Below, piece after piece: positions 1 through 8,948 of a stretch of DNA of 64,000 nucleotides (the stretch's first letter is position 1; every line of letters begins with the position of its first letter). Location: contig MLHP01000019.1 of NCBI GenBank assembly GCA_001999425.1, positions 1 through 64,000 of the forward strand. Reading direction: 5' to 3'. Origin of the DNA: Rodentibacter genomosp. 2. GTDB taxonomy: Bacteria; Pseudomonadota; Gammaproteobacteria; Enterobacterales; Pasteurellaceae. The notes beneath the pieces are model-generated. The model did no database searches. It had not been told where the DNA came from and worked only from the letters and a program-made list of their open reading frames with translations. Position numbers and translations under genes: made by a program.

Positions 1-104
1 TTGGGTTTGATCTTCTACAATTAACATAGGGAGATACATTTCTAAAACATTCAATGTTATGAATATTGCATAACACTCTGCATCTCAATATTCTCTTTTA
101 ATGA

Positions 105-129
105 GTCGGGATAAATCATCCCGACTTTT
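105..129 (+). terminator. Rho-independent terminator of an upstream + strand gene
   Basis: An 8-bp perfect stem (105-112 with 118-125, GTCGGGAT/ATCCCGAC) with a 5-base loop is followed by four T. The T tract lies on the + strand side, so it should end a gene lying left of the window. A + uptake signal sequence follows at 157-165. Confidence 0.75.
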
Positions 130-181
130 GTCAGATTAATCTTAAAAGTATATTTCAAGTGCGGTCAAATTGTGTATTGTT

Positions 182-1027
182 TTACTCTGGGGTAATCCAT
201 TCCACCGCCCAACTACCTGTTCCTTCCGGTATGAGTGTTTTCACTAAATAAGGTAAAATCTCTCTCATTTGGTTTTCTAATGTCCAAGGTGGGTTGATGA
301 TCACCACACCACTTGCTGTCATACCCCGTTGATCGCTATCAGGGCGTACAGCCAATTCAATTTTTAGGATTTTACGAATTCCGCTGGCTTCTAAACCTTT
401 AAAAATACGTTTAGTTTGTTGGCGTAGCACCACAGGATACCAGATTGCGTAAGTACCGGTGGCAAAGCGCTTGTAACCTTCTTCCACCGCTTTTACTACC
501 AAATCGTAATCTTCCTTTAGTTCGTAGGGCGGATCGATTAACACTAGACCTCGTCGTTCTTTAGGTGGCAATGTTGATTTCACTTGTTGGAATCCGTTAT
601 CGCATTTTACTGAGATATTTTTAAACTCTTTAAAATTATTGCGTAATAGGGGGAAATCGCTGGGGTGTAATTCTGTGAGTAATGCACGATCTTGAGGTCG
701 CAATAATTGTGCTGCAATCATTGGAGAGCCGGCATAATAGCGAAGCGTTTTGCCGCTGTTATTAAGATCTTTAATTAAATTAACATAGCGGTTTAATTCT
801 TCGGATAAATCAGTTTGTTCCCACAAACGCCCAATTCCTTCTTTATATTCACCGGTTTTTTCGGCTTCATTTGAGGATAAGCGATAACGCCCTACACCGG
901 AGTGGGTATCTAAATAATAGAATCCTTTTTCTTTGAGTTTTAGATTTTCTAGAATTAACATTAATACAATGTGTTTTAACACATCGGCATGATTTCCTGC
1001 ATGGAAGGAGTGTCGATAACTGAGCAT
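182..1027 (-). CDS. rlmJ: 23S rRNA (adenine-2030 N6)-methyltransferase RlmJ
   Basis: This SAM-dependent enzyme methylates A2030 of 23S rRNA. The 281-residue length and the N-terminus MLSYRHSFHAGNHADVLKH fit the family. The catalytic D-P-P-Y motif of N6-adenine methyltransferases is at residues 165-168, and the SAM-binding segment begins near DTHSGVG (40-46). The gene lies downstream of mrcA on the same strand, separated by a paired-USS terminator at 1045-1077. The rlmJ-mrcA-comA order is the one I know from Haemophilus influenzae. Nothing is unusual in it. Confidence 0.95.
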   Translation of the reverse strand: MLSYRHSFHAGNHADVLKHIVLMLILENLKLKEKGFYYLDTHSGVGRYRLSSNEAEKTGEYKEGIGRLWEQTDLSEELNRYVNLIKDLNNSGKTLRYYAGSPMIAAQLLRPQDRALLTELHPSDFPLLRNNFKEFKNISVKCDNGFQQVKSTLPPKERRGLVLIDPPYELKEDYDLVVKAVEEGYKRFATGTYAIWYPVVLRQQTKRIFKGLEASGIRKILKIELAVRPDSDQRGMTASGVVIINPPWTLENQMREILPYLVKTLIPEGTGSWAVEWITPE

Positions 1028-1044
1028 GGTTGTCCTTTTGAGTT

Positions 1045-1077
1045 AAAAAAGTGCGGTTAAAATTAACCGCACTTTTG
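1045..1077 (-). terminator. Inverted USS pair acting as terminator of mrcA
   Basis: AAGTGCGGT (1049-1057) and ACCGCACTT (1066-1074) form a near-perfect stem extended by TTAA on each side and flanked by A and T runs. On the - strand it follows the mrcA stop. Paired inverted uptake sequences commonly serve as terminators in Pasteurellaceae. Confidence 0.85.
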
Positions 1078-1087
1078 TGATAAATAA

Positions 1088-3709
1088 TTAGAATAATTCT
1101 TCCGGTTGTGCTGCAGGCACCGCATCTTGCGTTTTCCCTGAGCCACCATTTAAGCGTTGCTGTAATTCAGGCGGTACATAATAGCCACGTTCCATCATTT
1201 CGGCAATATAGGTGCGTTTTGGTTCTGTACCCACGATAAAGTATTCCTTACGTCCACCATATTCTGAAAGTAAACCCGAACTACTATCAATGGTTTTTTC
1301 CATGATATTAGGTGGTAAATCAAGGTTTCGTTCCGGAATATCGGCAAGTGCGACTTTCATGTAAGCAATCCATACGGGCATGGCTGTTTTTCCGCCTGAT
1401 TCTCCACGACCCAATACGCGTTTATTATCATCAAAACCTACATAGGTCGTGGTAACTAAGTTGGCGCCAAATCCTGCATACCAAGCTACTTTTGAGTTGT
1501 TCGTTGTACCGGTTTTGCCACCAATATCTTTGCGTTGCTTGATTTCTTTTGATATTCGCCAACTTGTCCCTTTCCAACTTAACCCTTGTTCGCCGTAAAT
1601 TGCTGTATTTAATGCACTGCGGATTAAGAAAGCAAGTTCACCACTGATAACACGGGGAGCATATTCTACTTTTGATGTACCATCTTTGCCATTTGCCATT
1701 AAATCAATGGCATCATCATTTAATGCTCCGCCTTGCGCTTGCAATTCAGGTAAATCCGGTACGTTTTCTGGTTGAACATCGCCTTCTTCCGTATCGGTAT
1801 TGGTATTTCCTTTGGCAGCTTTTAAGTCATCCGGTTTTGCCACTTCGGCGATATTTTGGAAACCGTCAATTTTATCTTTGGTTTCGCCGTAAATCACCGG
1901 AATATTGCCACAGGTGATACAAGCAATTTTCGGGTTAGCGATAAATAAATCCTTGCCAGTATTATCCTGAATTTTTTCAATAATATAAGGATCAATTAAA
2001 AAACCGCCGTTATCAAAGACGGCGTAAGCTCGAGCCATTTCCAGCGGGGTGAAAGAGGCGGCGCCTAATGCCAAAGCTTCGCTGGCAAAATATTGTTCCC
2101 GTTTAAACCCGAAACGTTGTAAGAAATCAGCGGTGAAGCCAATACCTGCCGTTTGTAAGGCACGAATCGCAATCATATTTTTTGATTGACCTAACCCCAC
2201 ACGCAAACGCATTGGGCCATCATAGCGATCAGGTGAGTTTTTAGGGTTCCATACAGCTTGTCCCGGTTTGGATATTGAAATCGGACTATCTTGTAATACG
2301 CTGGAGAGGGTTAAACCTTTTTCTAAAGCAGCAGCATAAATAAACGGTTTGATAGAAGAGCCCACTTGAACTAAAGATTGTGTCGCACGGTTAAATTTGC
2401 TTTGCTCAAAGCTAAAACCGCCGACTAACGCCTCAACTGCGCCATTATCGGAATTTAAGGAAACTAAGGCAGAGTTGGCAGCCGGAATTTGCCCTAAAAT
2501 CCATTCGCCGTTATCACGTTGGCGAATCCAAATTTGATCACCGACTTTTACCGGTGCTTTTCCCGCCCAACGCATCGCATTAGATGAAAGGGTCATCGTT
2601 TGGTTATTTGCCAGTAACAATTCAGCCCCATTTTTGCTTAATGAAATGACCGCAGCCGGTACAAAAGGTTCGGAATTCGGTAATTTTCTTAAGAAAGCAA
2701 CAATGCGTTCATGATCCCATGCGGTTTCACCTTTTTTCCATATCGGAGCACCGCCACGCCAGCCATGGCGCATATCATAGTTGATCAAATTATTACGCAC
2801 GGCTTTTTGTGCTTCCGCTTGATCTTTAGAAAGCACGGTGGTGAAAACTTTATAGCCTCGCGTATAGGCATTTTCTTCTCCGAAACGTTTTACCATTTCT
2901 TGGCGTACCATTTCGGTCACATAATCCGCCCGAAAATCAAACTTAGCCCCATGATAACTTGCATTAATCGGCTCTTTGAGTGCTGCATCGTATTCTTCTT
3001 TAGTAATATATTTTTCATCTAACATACGGGCTAAAACAATATTACGACGCTCTTCCGCCCGTTTTGGCGAATATAATGGATTCATGGTGGAAGGAGCTTT
3101 GGGTAAACCGGCTATCACTGCCATTTCAGACAAAGTGAGCTCGTTTAAGGATTTACCGAAATAAGTCTGAGCTGCTGCTGCAACCCCATAAGAGCGGTAT
3201 CCTAAGAAAATTTTGTTTAAATAAAGCTCAAGAATTTCCTGTTTACTTAATGCGTTCTCGATTTCAATGGCAAGTACAGCCTCTCTCGCTTTACGTATCA
3301 AGGTTTTTTCTGGGGTTAAGAAAAAATTACGTGCTAACTGCTGCGTAATGGTACTTGCTCCCTGTGAAGCCCCTCCATTGCTTATTGCAACTAATAGTGC
3401 TCGTGTAATTCCCACTGGATCTAAACCGTGGTGATCATAAAAACGGCTGTCTTCTGTGGCTAAAAATGCCTCTATTAAACGTTGTGGTACATTTTCTAGT
3501 TTCACTGGAACACGGCGTTGTTCGCCAACCTCACCGATTAACTTTCCATCTGCCGTGTAAATTTGCATCGGTTGTTGTAATTCAACGGTTTTTAAACTTT
3601 CCACTGAAGGTAATTCAGATTTGAGGTGGATATATAGTCCCCCCCCGATCACTAACCCTAAAATACATAAGGTTAGGAGACTGCTAAACATTAATTTTGC
3701 GATCCGCAT
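1088..3709 (-). CDS. mrcA: Penicillin-binding protein 1A (bifunctional transglycosylase/transpeptidase)
   Basis: This inner-membrane, periplasm-facing enzyme polymerises and cross-links peptidoglycan. The 873 residues start with one membrane anchor (about 8-25). The glycosyltransferase domain follows, with E86 in ATEDSRFYDHHG and the GASTITQQLARN block at 117-128. The transpeptidase domain has the SxxK motif at S451-K454, SKN at 509-511 and KTG at 732-734. The central region (about 300-410) would hold the OB-like insert of PBP1A. The start codon overlaps the CRP-S site of the divergent com operon, so the two promoters are packed together. Confidence 0.96.
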   Translation of the reverse strand: MRIAKLMFSSLLTLCILGLVIGGGLYIHLKSELPSVESLKTVELQQPMQIYTADGKLIGEVGEQRRVPVKLENVPQRLIEAFLATEDSRFYDHHGLDPVGITRALLVAISNGGASQGASTITQQLARNFFLTPEKTLIRKAREAVLAIEIENALSKQEILELYLNKIFLGYRSYGVAAAAQTYFGKSLNELTLSEMAVIAGLPKAPSTMNPLYSPKRAEERRNIVLARMLDEKYITKEEYDAALKEPINASYHGAKFDFRADYVTEMVRQEMVKRFGEENAYTRGYKVFTTVLSKDQAEAQKAVRNNLINYDMRHGWRGGAPIWKKGETAWDHERIVAFLRKLPNSEPFVPAAVISLSKNGAELLLANNQTMTLSSNAMRWAGKAPVKVGDQIWIRQRDNGEWILGQIPAANSALVSLNSDNGAVEALVGGFSFEQSKFNRATQSLVQVGSSIKPFIYAAALEKGLTLSSVLQDSPISISKPGQAVWNPKNSPDRYDGPMRLRVGLGQSKNMIAIRALQTAGIGFTADFLQRFGFKREQYFASEALALGAASFTPLEMARAYAVFDNGGFLIDPYIIEKIQDNTGKDLFIANPKIACITCGNIPVIYGETKDKIDGFQNIAEVAKPDDLKAAKGNTNTDTEEGDVQPENVPDLPELQAQGGALNDDAIDLMANGKDGTSKVEYAPRVISGELAFLIRSALNTAIYGEQGLSWKGTSWRISKEIKQRKDIGGKTGTTNNSKVAWYAGFGANLVTTTYVGFDDNKRVLGRGESGGKTAMPVWIAYMKVALADIPERNLDLPPNIMEKTIDSSSGLLSEYGGRKEYFIVGTEPKRTYIAEMMERGYYVPPELQQRLNGGSGKTQDAVPAAQPEELF

Positions 3710-3767
3710 CGTAGAATTCTCTCTTGATTGATGATCATAAATAAAATCACACTATGATTTGGCTAGT
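3695..3767 (+). promoter_or_regulatory. CRP-S (competence regulatory element) and promoter of comABCDEF
   Basis: The 22-base element at 3695-3716 has the half-sites TTTTGCGATC and GATCG-like ATCGTAGAA around its centre. This matches the Sxy-dependent CRP-S type, which carries TGCGA where ordinary CRP sites carry TGTGA. A -10-like TATGAT lies at 3753-3758, giving a start near 3765-3767. The site centre is then about 61 bp upstream, the classic class I CRP spacing. The right half is imperfect. Site and spacing are seen in the sequence; dependence on Sxy and CRP is inferred from the family. Confidence 0.75.
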
Positions 3768-3813
3768 AAGTATAAAAGATTCACCGTCTAAATAATAGGA
3801 AAAGCATATACTG

Positions 3814-4641
3814 ATGTCTTATAAAAAACGGAAAACTGTGCAAGTTGGCGTGTATCAACAACAGGGCCATATACAATTTGTTTGGTTAGATAACCTAAAA
3901 CAAGTTCAATTTCTTTCATGTTTGATGAGTGAAACAAACATCAAAGCACAGTTAATCGCACGTGTAATGCAGGATTTTCCACAAAATCGCTTGCAGTTGT
4001 ATCTCGTCGGTTGTGTTTCACCTCATCTCACTTGGTCAAAAAACTTAATCTTACCGCATGCATTAAATGCACAAGAATGTGAGCAACAGTGCAGTTTTAT
4101 TTTGCAAGAAGAATTACCTATTCCTCTTGAGGAGCTTTGGTTTGATTATGTCACCACTGATTTAAAACAAGGTTTTCGTCTCGATATCTACGCCGTTCGT
4201 CGGCAAATAGCGAGTGAAACCCAGCGGATCGGTGATGGATTATTACTTAATGTTTTAGATGTTGCTTATCACTCAATGATGCGCGCATTCCGCTTTCTTT
4301 TAGGGGACGTTCAGGAAAGTTCTTTATATTTATATCAAGATGAATCCCACTGTTTTGCCGTTATGGATACGGCTCATAGCCAACAGCTTTTACAAGCATC
4401 AGAAAATTTAACCGCACTTTATACCAAATTTTGCCAACGTTTTAATGTTGAAATTGAGTATGTCTATGTTTATCGAACCACGAATGTCGAGCAAACTGAT
4501 TTGCCGGAAAATTGGCAGCAAGTGAAAACAGATATTCCTTTTATTGCTTTAGGTAATGCTTTGTGGCGAATGGACTGGGTACAAAATAAGTCTCTTATCT
4601 CAACCGCATCTTCTAGTGGGACGGGCAATGAACGGGATTAA
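3814..4641 (+). CDS. comA: Competence/type IV pilus assembly protein ComA (PilM-like)
   Basis: First gene of the six-gene DNA-uptake operon. ComA is the Haemophilus counterpart of the actin-like cytoplasmic protein PilM, which docks the PilN/PilO inner-membrane complex. The 275 residues show no signal peptide or membrane segment, as expected. The start follows AGGAAAAG by about 10 bases, and a CRP-S promoter lies 100 bp upstream. A USS lies inside the gene near 4412. The 3' end overlaps comB by 14 bases, which suggests translational coupling. Confidence 0.9.
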   Translation: MSYKKRKTVQVGVYQQQGHIQFVWLDNLKQVQFLSCLMSETNIKAQLIARVMQDFPQNRLQLYLVGCVSPHLTWSKNLILPHALNAQECEQQCSFILQEELPIPLEELWFDYVTTDLKQGFRLDIYAVRRQIASETQRIGDGLLLNVLDVAYHSMMRAFRFLLGDVQESSLYLYQDESHCFAVMDTAHSQQLLQASENLTALYTKFCQRFNVEIEYVYVYRTTNVEQTDLPENWQQVKTDIPFIALGNALWRMDWVQNKSLISTASSSGTGNERD

Positions 4642-5140
4642 TTTACTACCTTGGCGGTTGGAGGAATATAAGCGGTTATTGTGTTTATTTATACTAAAAA
4701 TGTTTGTCGCGTTAATAGCGGGTTTTGTCTTATATGCTGTATTGACAACATTTCAACGGCAACAACGGGATGAATTAAACACCCAACAGCAGTTTTTTAT
4801 GGAGCAGAAAAAACGCTTAGCCCAAACCGTTCAGCAAATCACCGAAGTTAAGCGAACTATACAGAACTTAACGGAATTACAGGCAATTTCACAGAATAGA
4901 GTCGAACAAGTAATTTCATTATTACCTCAGTTACCTCTTCAACAAGGAGAGCTAGAGGCATTGAGTTTTAATGAGGAAGAGATTCTGCTTAATGGATTTT
5001 GTTTGACCAAAGAGGAATTTGAAACGTTTCGTGAGTTTTTAAGCCAGCATTTTGTTTCTTTCAAACTCACCCAATTTCAACCCGAACAAGGACGTTGGGT
5101 TTTTCAGTTTGATCTTTCTCCTGAAGTGAATGAGAAATAA
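4628..5140 (+). CDS. comB: Competence protein ComB (PilN-like)
   Basis: ComB corresponds to PilN, a bitopic inner-membrane protein of the pilus alignment complex. I chose the start at 4628 (MNGINLLPWR), 24 codons inside the longest frame, because the INLLPWR motif is the canonical PilN N-terminus that binds PilM. The resulting 170 residues match the family. One membrane segment covers about residues 16-38, followed by a Gln-rich coiled coil. It overlaps comA by 14 bases. Confidence 0.88.
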   Translation: MNGINLLPWRLEEYKRLLCLFILKMFVALIAGFVLYAVLTTFQRQQRDELNTQQQFFMEQKKRLAQTVQQITEVKRTIQNLTELQAISQNRVEQVISLLPQLPLQQGELEALSFNEEEILLNGFCLTKEEFETFREFLSQHFVSFKLTQFQPEQGRWVFQFDLSPEVNEK

Positions 5141-5152
5141 GGGGAACAAAAA

Positions 5153-5671
5153 GTGAAAAAGTTCATCAAGCAACGTTATTCCTTTGTTGAAAGAGGATTA
5201 ATGCTGCCAAAAATTTATCACTGGGGATTTTTTATATGTTGTCTAAGTGCGGTTAATTTTTCTGTTGTTTTAGATCTTTGGCAAAGTTATTGGCAGCGGC
5301 AAGAGCTCACGCTAGAGGTGATAAAACAATCTACTGAATTAACACATCAAGAAAAATTGCTTGCTACGCTCAAACAGCATTCTGAGCGGCATGAATTATC
5401 TCCTCAATTAACCAAACGGATTATCACATTGGATGAGCAGATACATGAGCTACTAAATGATGAGATTGAACTCGTTGTTTATCAATGGGATTTCTCATCT
5501 CGCCCTGTTTTACAGATTCAGTTGGAAGGATATTTTCAATATTTACATAATTTTCTTACTGCACTTTTAACGCAACAAAAAGCACTTTTTTTTGCGCAGT
5601 TGAATATGCAAAAAGTGGAAAGCGGGAAAGTGCAATGTTATTTAATTTTACCACTCAACATTGAGGAATAG
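5153..5671 (+). CDS. comC: Competence protein ComC (PilO-like)
   Basis: Third gene of the com operon, in the PilO position. The 172-residue protein has a single membrane segment (about 22-42) and a following coiled coil, the expected PilO layout. The start is GTG, preceded by AAGGGGAAC. A + USS at 5245-5253 lies within the sequence coding the membrane segment. Primary sequence similarity is low, so the call rests mainly on position and topology. Confidence 0.85.
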   Translation: MKKFIKQRYSFVERGLMLPKIYHWGFFICCLSAVNFSVVLDLWQSYWQRQELTLEVIKQSTELTHQEKLLATLKQHSERHELSPQLTKRIITLDEQIHELLNDEIELVVYQWDFSSRPVLQIQLEGYFQYLHNFLTALLTQQKALFFAQLNMQKVESGKVQCYLILPLNIEE

Positions 5672-5674
5672 AAC

Positions 5675-6067
5675 GTGCCAATACTTCGTCATTTACTTAG
5701 TTTATGTTGTCTTTTTGTCAGCCTAAATGTTATTGCAGTCGATCCTTTTAATCATTCGCAACGGCAATCGGAGAAGAAGTTAATAGAAGGGGCCAAAACA
5801 CAGATAACAAAATGTACTTTTAATGAACCTTCTTTTGCGTCTGAAAGCCCTTTTAATCGGCTAAAACTGGTTGGGATCATTCTCTATAAACAGTCGCCTA
5901 AGGCATTGTTTTTAGATATGAATCAACAATTAATTGTTGTCAAACAAGGCCAGCGTTTAGGGCAGGAGAGGTATCTATTGCAACAGATTTACAAGGATAG
6001 TGTTCATTTGCAGTATTCAAAATCGGGACGATGTGAACAAACAGATCTGCTTGATCTGCGATTCTAG
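5675..6067 (+). CDS. comD: Competence protein ComD (PilP-like)
   Basis: A 130-residue exported protein in the PilP position just before the secretin gene. An N-terminal signal sequence (about residues 1-22, ending near VIA) is visible. There is no lipobox cysteine, although PilP proteins are often lipoproteins. The C-terminal half resembles the small beta domain that links PilN/O to the secretin. It starts with GTG three bases after the comC stop. Confidence 0.85.
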   Translation: MPILRHLLSLCCLFVSLNVIAVDPFNHSQRQSEKKLIEGAKTQITKCTFNEPSFASESPFNRLKLVGIILYKQSPKALFLDMNQQLIVVKQGQRLGQERYLLQQIYKDSVHLQYSKSGRCEQTDLLDLRF

Positions 6068-6075
6068 GAGAAAAT

Positions 6076-7443
6076 ATGAAAGTGTGGACAAAAAAGTGCG
6101 GTCTCTTTTTTCTGTGTTTTTGTTGTGGCAATGAGGTAGCGGCAGAGTTTAAGGAAAATCAGGTTTTTTCTATTCGCTTGAAACAGGCTCCTATGGTGTC
6201 AAGCCTACAGGAGCTTGCTTTAGAGCAAGGAGCTAACTTAATTATTGGTGATGAATTGAACGATTCGCTTTCATTGCAATTAGATAATGTGGATTTTGAT
6301 CGTGTATTACGTTCTGTCGCAAAAATGAAAGGACTTTTGTTACGGCTGGAAGATGATATTTATTATTTAGGAAAAAAGGACTTGGTTTCCTCTGAAACAT
6401 CATTGAATTCCACAGAGAACGAAGTGTTGACGAACATAAAGCAGATTGAACCTTCTCTTGTGAGCAAAACGATAAAATTGAATTTTGCGAAAGCGTCAGA
6501 GGTAATGAAATCGCTAACTACTGGTAGTGGGTCGTTATTGTCTGCTTCAGGAAGTATTGCTTTTGATGATCGCAGTAATTTATTAATCATTCAAGATGAT
6601 GCAAAATCCGTTAAAAATTTGGTAAAACTCATTGCTGAGTTAGATAAACCTATTGAACAAATCGCTATTGAAGCTCGTATTGTCACCATTACGGATGAAA
6701 GTCTCAAAGAATTAGGTGTGCGTTGGGGAATTTTTACGCCAACAGAAAGTGTGCACCGAGTGGGGGGTAGTCTTGCGGCTAACAGTTTTACCAATATAGC
6801 GGATCATTTAAATGTCAATTTTGCAACTAACACCACTCCGGCAGGTTCTCTCGCATTACAAGTGGCGAAAATTAACGGGAGATTATTAGACTTAGAATTA
6901 ACCGCACTTGAACGTGAAAATAATGTGGATATTATTGCCAGCCCAAGGTTACTGACAACTAATAAAAAAAGTGCAAGTATTAAGCAAGGTACCGAGATTC
7001 CTTATGTAGTAACGGGCAAGAGTGATATACAAACCGTTGAGTTTCGTGAGGCTGTTTTAGGTTTAGAAGTAACACCACATATTTCCAAGGATAACAATAT
7101 CTTACTTGATTTATTGGTTAGCCAAAATTCACCGGGTAATCGGATATCCTATGGACAACAAAATAACGAGATTGTGTCCATTGATAAACAGGAAATTAAC
7201 ACTCAGGTTTTTGCGAAAGATGGCGAAACCATCGTATTGGGTGGAGTGTTTCATGACACGATCACAAAAGGGATTGATAAAGTTCCTGTGTTAGGTGATA
7301 TCCCGCTGGTAAAGCGTTTATTTAGTAAGGAAAGTGAACGTCACCAAAAACGTGAGTTGGTCATTTTTGTTACGCCGCGTATTTTAAAACAGGGTGAAAG
7401 TTTAGAAGGATTGAAACAAAAAACGGCAGACAAAAGGAAATAA
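6076..7443 (+). CDS. comE: Competence secretin ComE (PilQ-like)
   Basis: Outer-membrane secretin through which the pseudopilus and incoming DNA pass. The 455-residue protein has a signal peptide (1-23), an N-terminal secretin/TonB short domain with the VDFDRVLRSVAKMKGL block, and the C-terminal secretin domain. That domain carries VLGGVFHDT, the VPVLGDIPLVKRLF motif and the ELVIFVTPRIL end, all diagnostic for PilQ secretins. AGGAG lies 8 bases before ATG. A USS (6094-6102) encodes part of the signal peptide. Confidence 0.95.
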   Translation: MKVWTKKCGLFFLCFCCGNEVAAEFKENQVFSIRLKQAPMVSSLQELALEQGANLIIGDELNDSLSLQLDNVDFDRVLRSVAKMKGLLLRLEDDIYYLGKKDLVSSETSLNSTENEVLTNIKQIEPSLVSKTIKLNFAKASEVMKSLTTGSGSLLSASGSIAFDDRSNLLIIQDDAKSVKNLVKLIAELDKPIEQIAIEARIVTITDESLKELGVRWGIFTPTESVHRVGGSLAANSFTNIADHLNVNFATNTTPAGSLALQVAKINGRLLDLELTALERENNVDIIASPRLLTTNKKSASIKQGTEIPYVVTGKSDIQTVEFREAVLGLEVTPHISKDNNILLDLLVSQNSPGNRISYGQQNNEIVSIDKQEINTQVFAKDGETIVLGGVFHDTITKGIDKVPVLGDIPLVKRLFSKESERHQKRELVIFVTPRILKQGESLEGLKQKTADKRK

Positions 7444-7452
7444 AAGTGCGGT
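7444..7452 (+). repeat. Uptake signal sequence containing the comF start codon
   Basis: AAGTGCGGT with the GTG start codon at 7446-7448. It is one of dozens of copies in the window. Confidence 0.95.
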
Positions 7453-8144
7453 TAAATTTTAGTGCGTTTTTTCAGTTTAATTGCGTGCTGTGCCAATCCT
7501 CATTAAAACAAGGTCAAAATGGATTATGTTCGACTTGCCAAAGACAAATTCAACAATATGTCTATTGCGGTGGTTGTGGTGCACCATTGCAACACTTCAG
7601 CCATTATTGCGGTCGTTGTGGAAATAATGAATTTGCTTGGGATCGTATGGTAATTGTTGGACACTATAATGAATCGCTTTCCCGTTTAATTCATCGTTTC
7701 AAATATCAAAAACAATTTTGGCTTGATCGTACTTTGGCTCGTTTGCTTTTATTGTCTGTTTATGAGGCAAGGCGTAACCATGGTTTAACCTTTCCTCAAG
7801 CGATTATTCCAGTACCGCTTTATCATCTCCGTCAATGGCAACGTGGCTATAATCAAGCGGATCTATTGGCGAAAACTATCAGTCGATGGCTTGAAATTCC
7901 TTGTATATCCCATATTGTTAAACGTGTGAAATATACGCATACTCAACGTGGCTTAAGTGCCGCGATACGTCGTCAGAATTTAAGAAACGCTTTTAAAATT
8001 GATCTTTCCAAGCCTTTTCCCTATCAGAGAGTGGCTTTGCTAGATGATGTGATTACTACGGGAAGTACACTCAATGAGATTGCAAAATTATTGCGTAGTC
8101 TCGGTGTTCAGGAAATTCAAGTATGGGGGCTAGCACGCGCCTAA
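7446..8144 (+). CDS. comF: Competence protein ComF (phosphoribosyltransferase fold)
   Basis: Cytoplasmic protein needed for DNA translocation in naturally competent bacteria. The 232 residues begin with zinc-ribbon-like cysteine pairs (CVLC, CSTC, CGGC, CGRC), followed by a phosphoribosyltransferase domain with the PRPP loop VALLDDVITTGST near 197-209. The GTG start two bases after the comE stop lies inside a USS (7444-7452), so the start and the first residues are fixed by the uptake sequence. It is the last gene of the com operon. Confidence 0.93.
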   Translation: MRLNFSAFFQFNCVLCQSSLKQGQNGLCSTCQRQIQQYVYCGGCGAPLQHFSHYCGRCGNNEFAWDRMVIVGHYNESLSRLIHRFKYQKQFWLDRTLARLLLLSVYEARRNHGLTFPQAIIPVPLYHLRQWQRGYNQADLLAKTISRWLEIPCISHIVKRVKYTHTQRGLSAAIRRQNLRNAFKIDLSKPFPYQRVALLDDVITTGSTLNEIAKLLRSLGVQEIQVWGLARA

Positions 8145-8244
8145 TCGGGTTAAATGATAAGAGTGATTTTGATAAAAAAGTGGAAAAAATACTAACGTAG
8201 GCGTATCATTTCTGACAAATTTTCTCAAGTATTAAGGAATGTTT

Positions 8245-8832
8245 ATGGAACAAATTGCTATTTCAAAAGCGGCGCAGGAACATTTTCGTAAATTATTGGA
8301 TACCCAAGAAGAGGGAACAAATATTCGTATTTTTGTGGTGAACCCGGGTACACCAAATGCGGAGTGCGGTGTGTCTTACTGCCCACCGAATGCGGTAGAA
8401 GAAAGTAGTGATGTAGAAATGAAATATGATACTTTTTCCGCCTTTGTTGATGAGGTGAGTTTACCTTTTTTGGAAGAAGCTGAAATTGATTATGTGACAG
8501 AAGAATTGGGCGCGCAGCTTACGTTAAAAGCACCAAATGCGAAAATGCGTAAAGTGGCGGACGATGCGCCATTAATTGAGCGTGTGGAGTATGTCATTCA
8601 AACCCAAATAAACCCACAATTAGCAAGCCACGGTGGTCGAATTACATTGATTGAAATTACGGAGGACGGTTATGCCGTTCTACAATTCGGCGGTGGTTGT
8701 AATGGTTGTTCGATGGTGGATGTGACATTAAAAGATGGCGTAGAAAAACAACTGATCGGTTTATTCCCTAATGAATTAAAAGGGGCGAAAGATGTTACCG
8801 AGCATCAGCGTGGGGAACATTCTTATTATTAA
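8245..8832 (+). CDS. nfuA: Fe-S biogenesis protein NfuA
   Basis: Carrier that receives 4Fe-4S clusters and delivers them to target enzymes. The N-terminal degenerate A-type domain includes [16 protein letters not shown]. The C-terminal Nfu domain has the cluster-binding C-x-x-C at C152 and C155 (GGGCNGCSM). The C-terminus [10 protein letters not shown] is as in E. coli. I chose ATG at 8245 over 8239 because AAGGA at 8234-8238 is then six bases upstream, giving 195 residues. Confidence 0.95.
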   Translation: MEQIAISKAAQEHFRKLLDTQEEGTNIRIFVVNPGTPNAECGVSYCPPNAVEESSDVEMKYDTFSAFVDEVSLPFLEEAEIDYVTEELGAQLTLKAPNAKMRKVADDAPLIERVEYVIQTQINPQLASHGGRITLIEITEDGYAVLQFGGGCNGCSMVDVTLKDGVEKQLIGLFPNELKGAKDVTEHQRGEHSYY

Positions 8833-8860
8833 GTTATTTGTTGCGGATTATTTCCAATCT

Positions 8861-8892
8861 AAGGGCGTTATATATACGCCCTTAAATTTTTT
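8861..8892 (+). terminator. Terminator of nfuA
   Basis: AAGGGCGT (8861-8868) pairs with ACGCCCTT (8876-8883), and an A3T6 tail follows. It lies between the convergent genes nfuA and comM and is best oriented for nfuA. Confidence 0.8.
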
Positions 8893-8948
8893 AATATAGT
8901 AATAAACGAGAATTTTCAGGCTCATCCTAATATGTTTCTAGGATGTGG

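Noticed and set aside
8924..8944. ATCCTA/TAGGAT repeat as comM terminator
   Set aside because: Six-base stem without a T run on the - strand; too weak to annotate.
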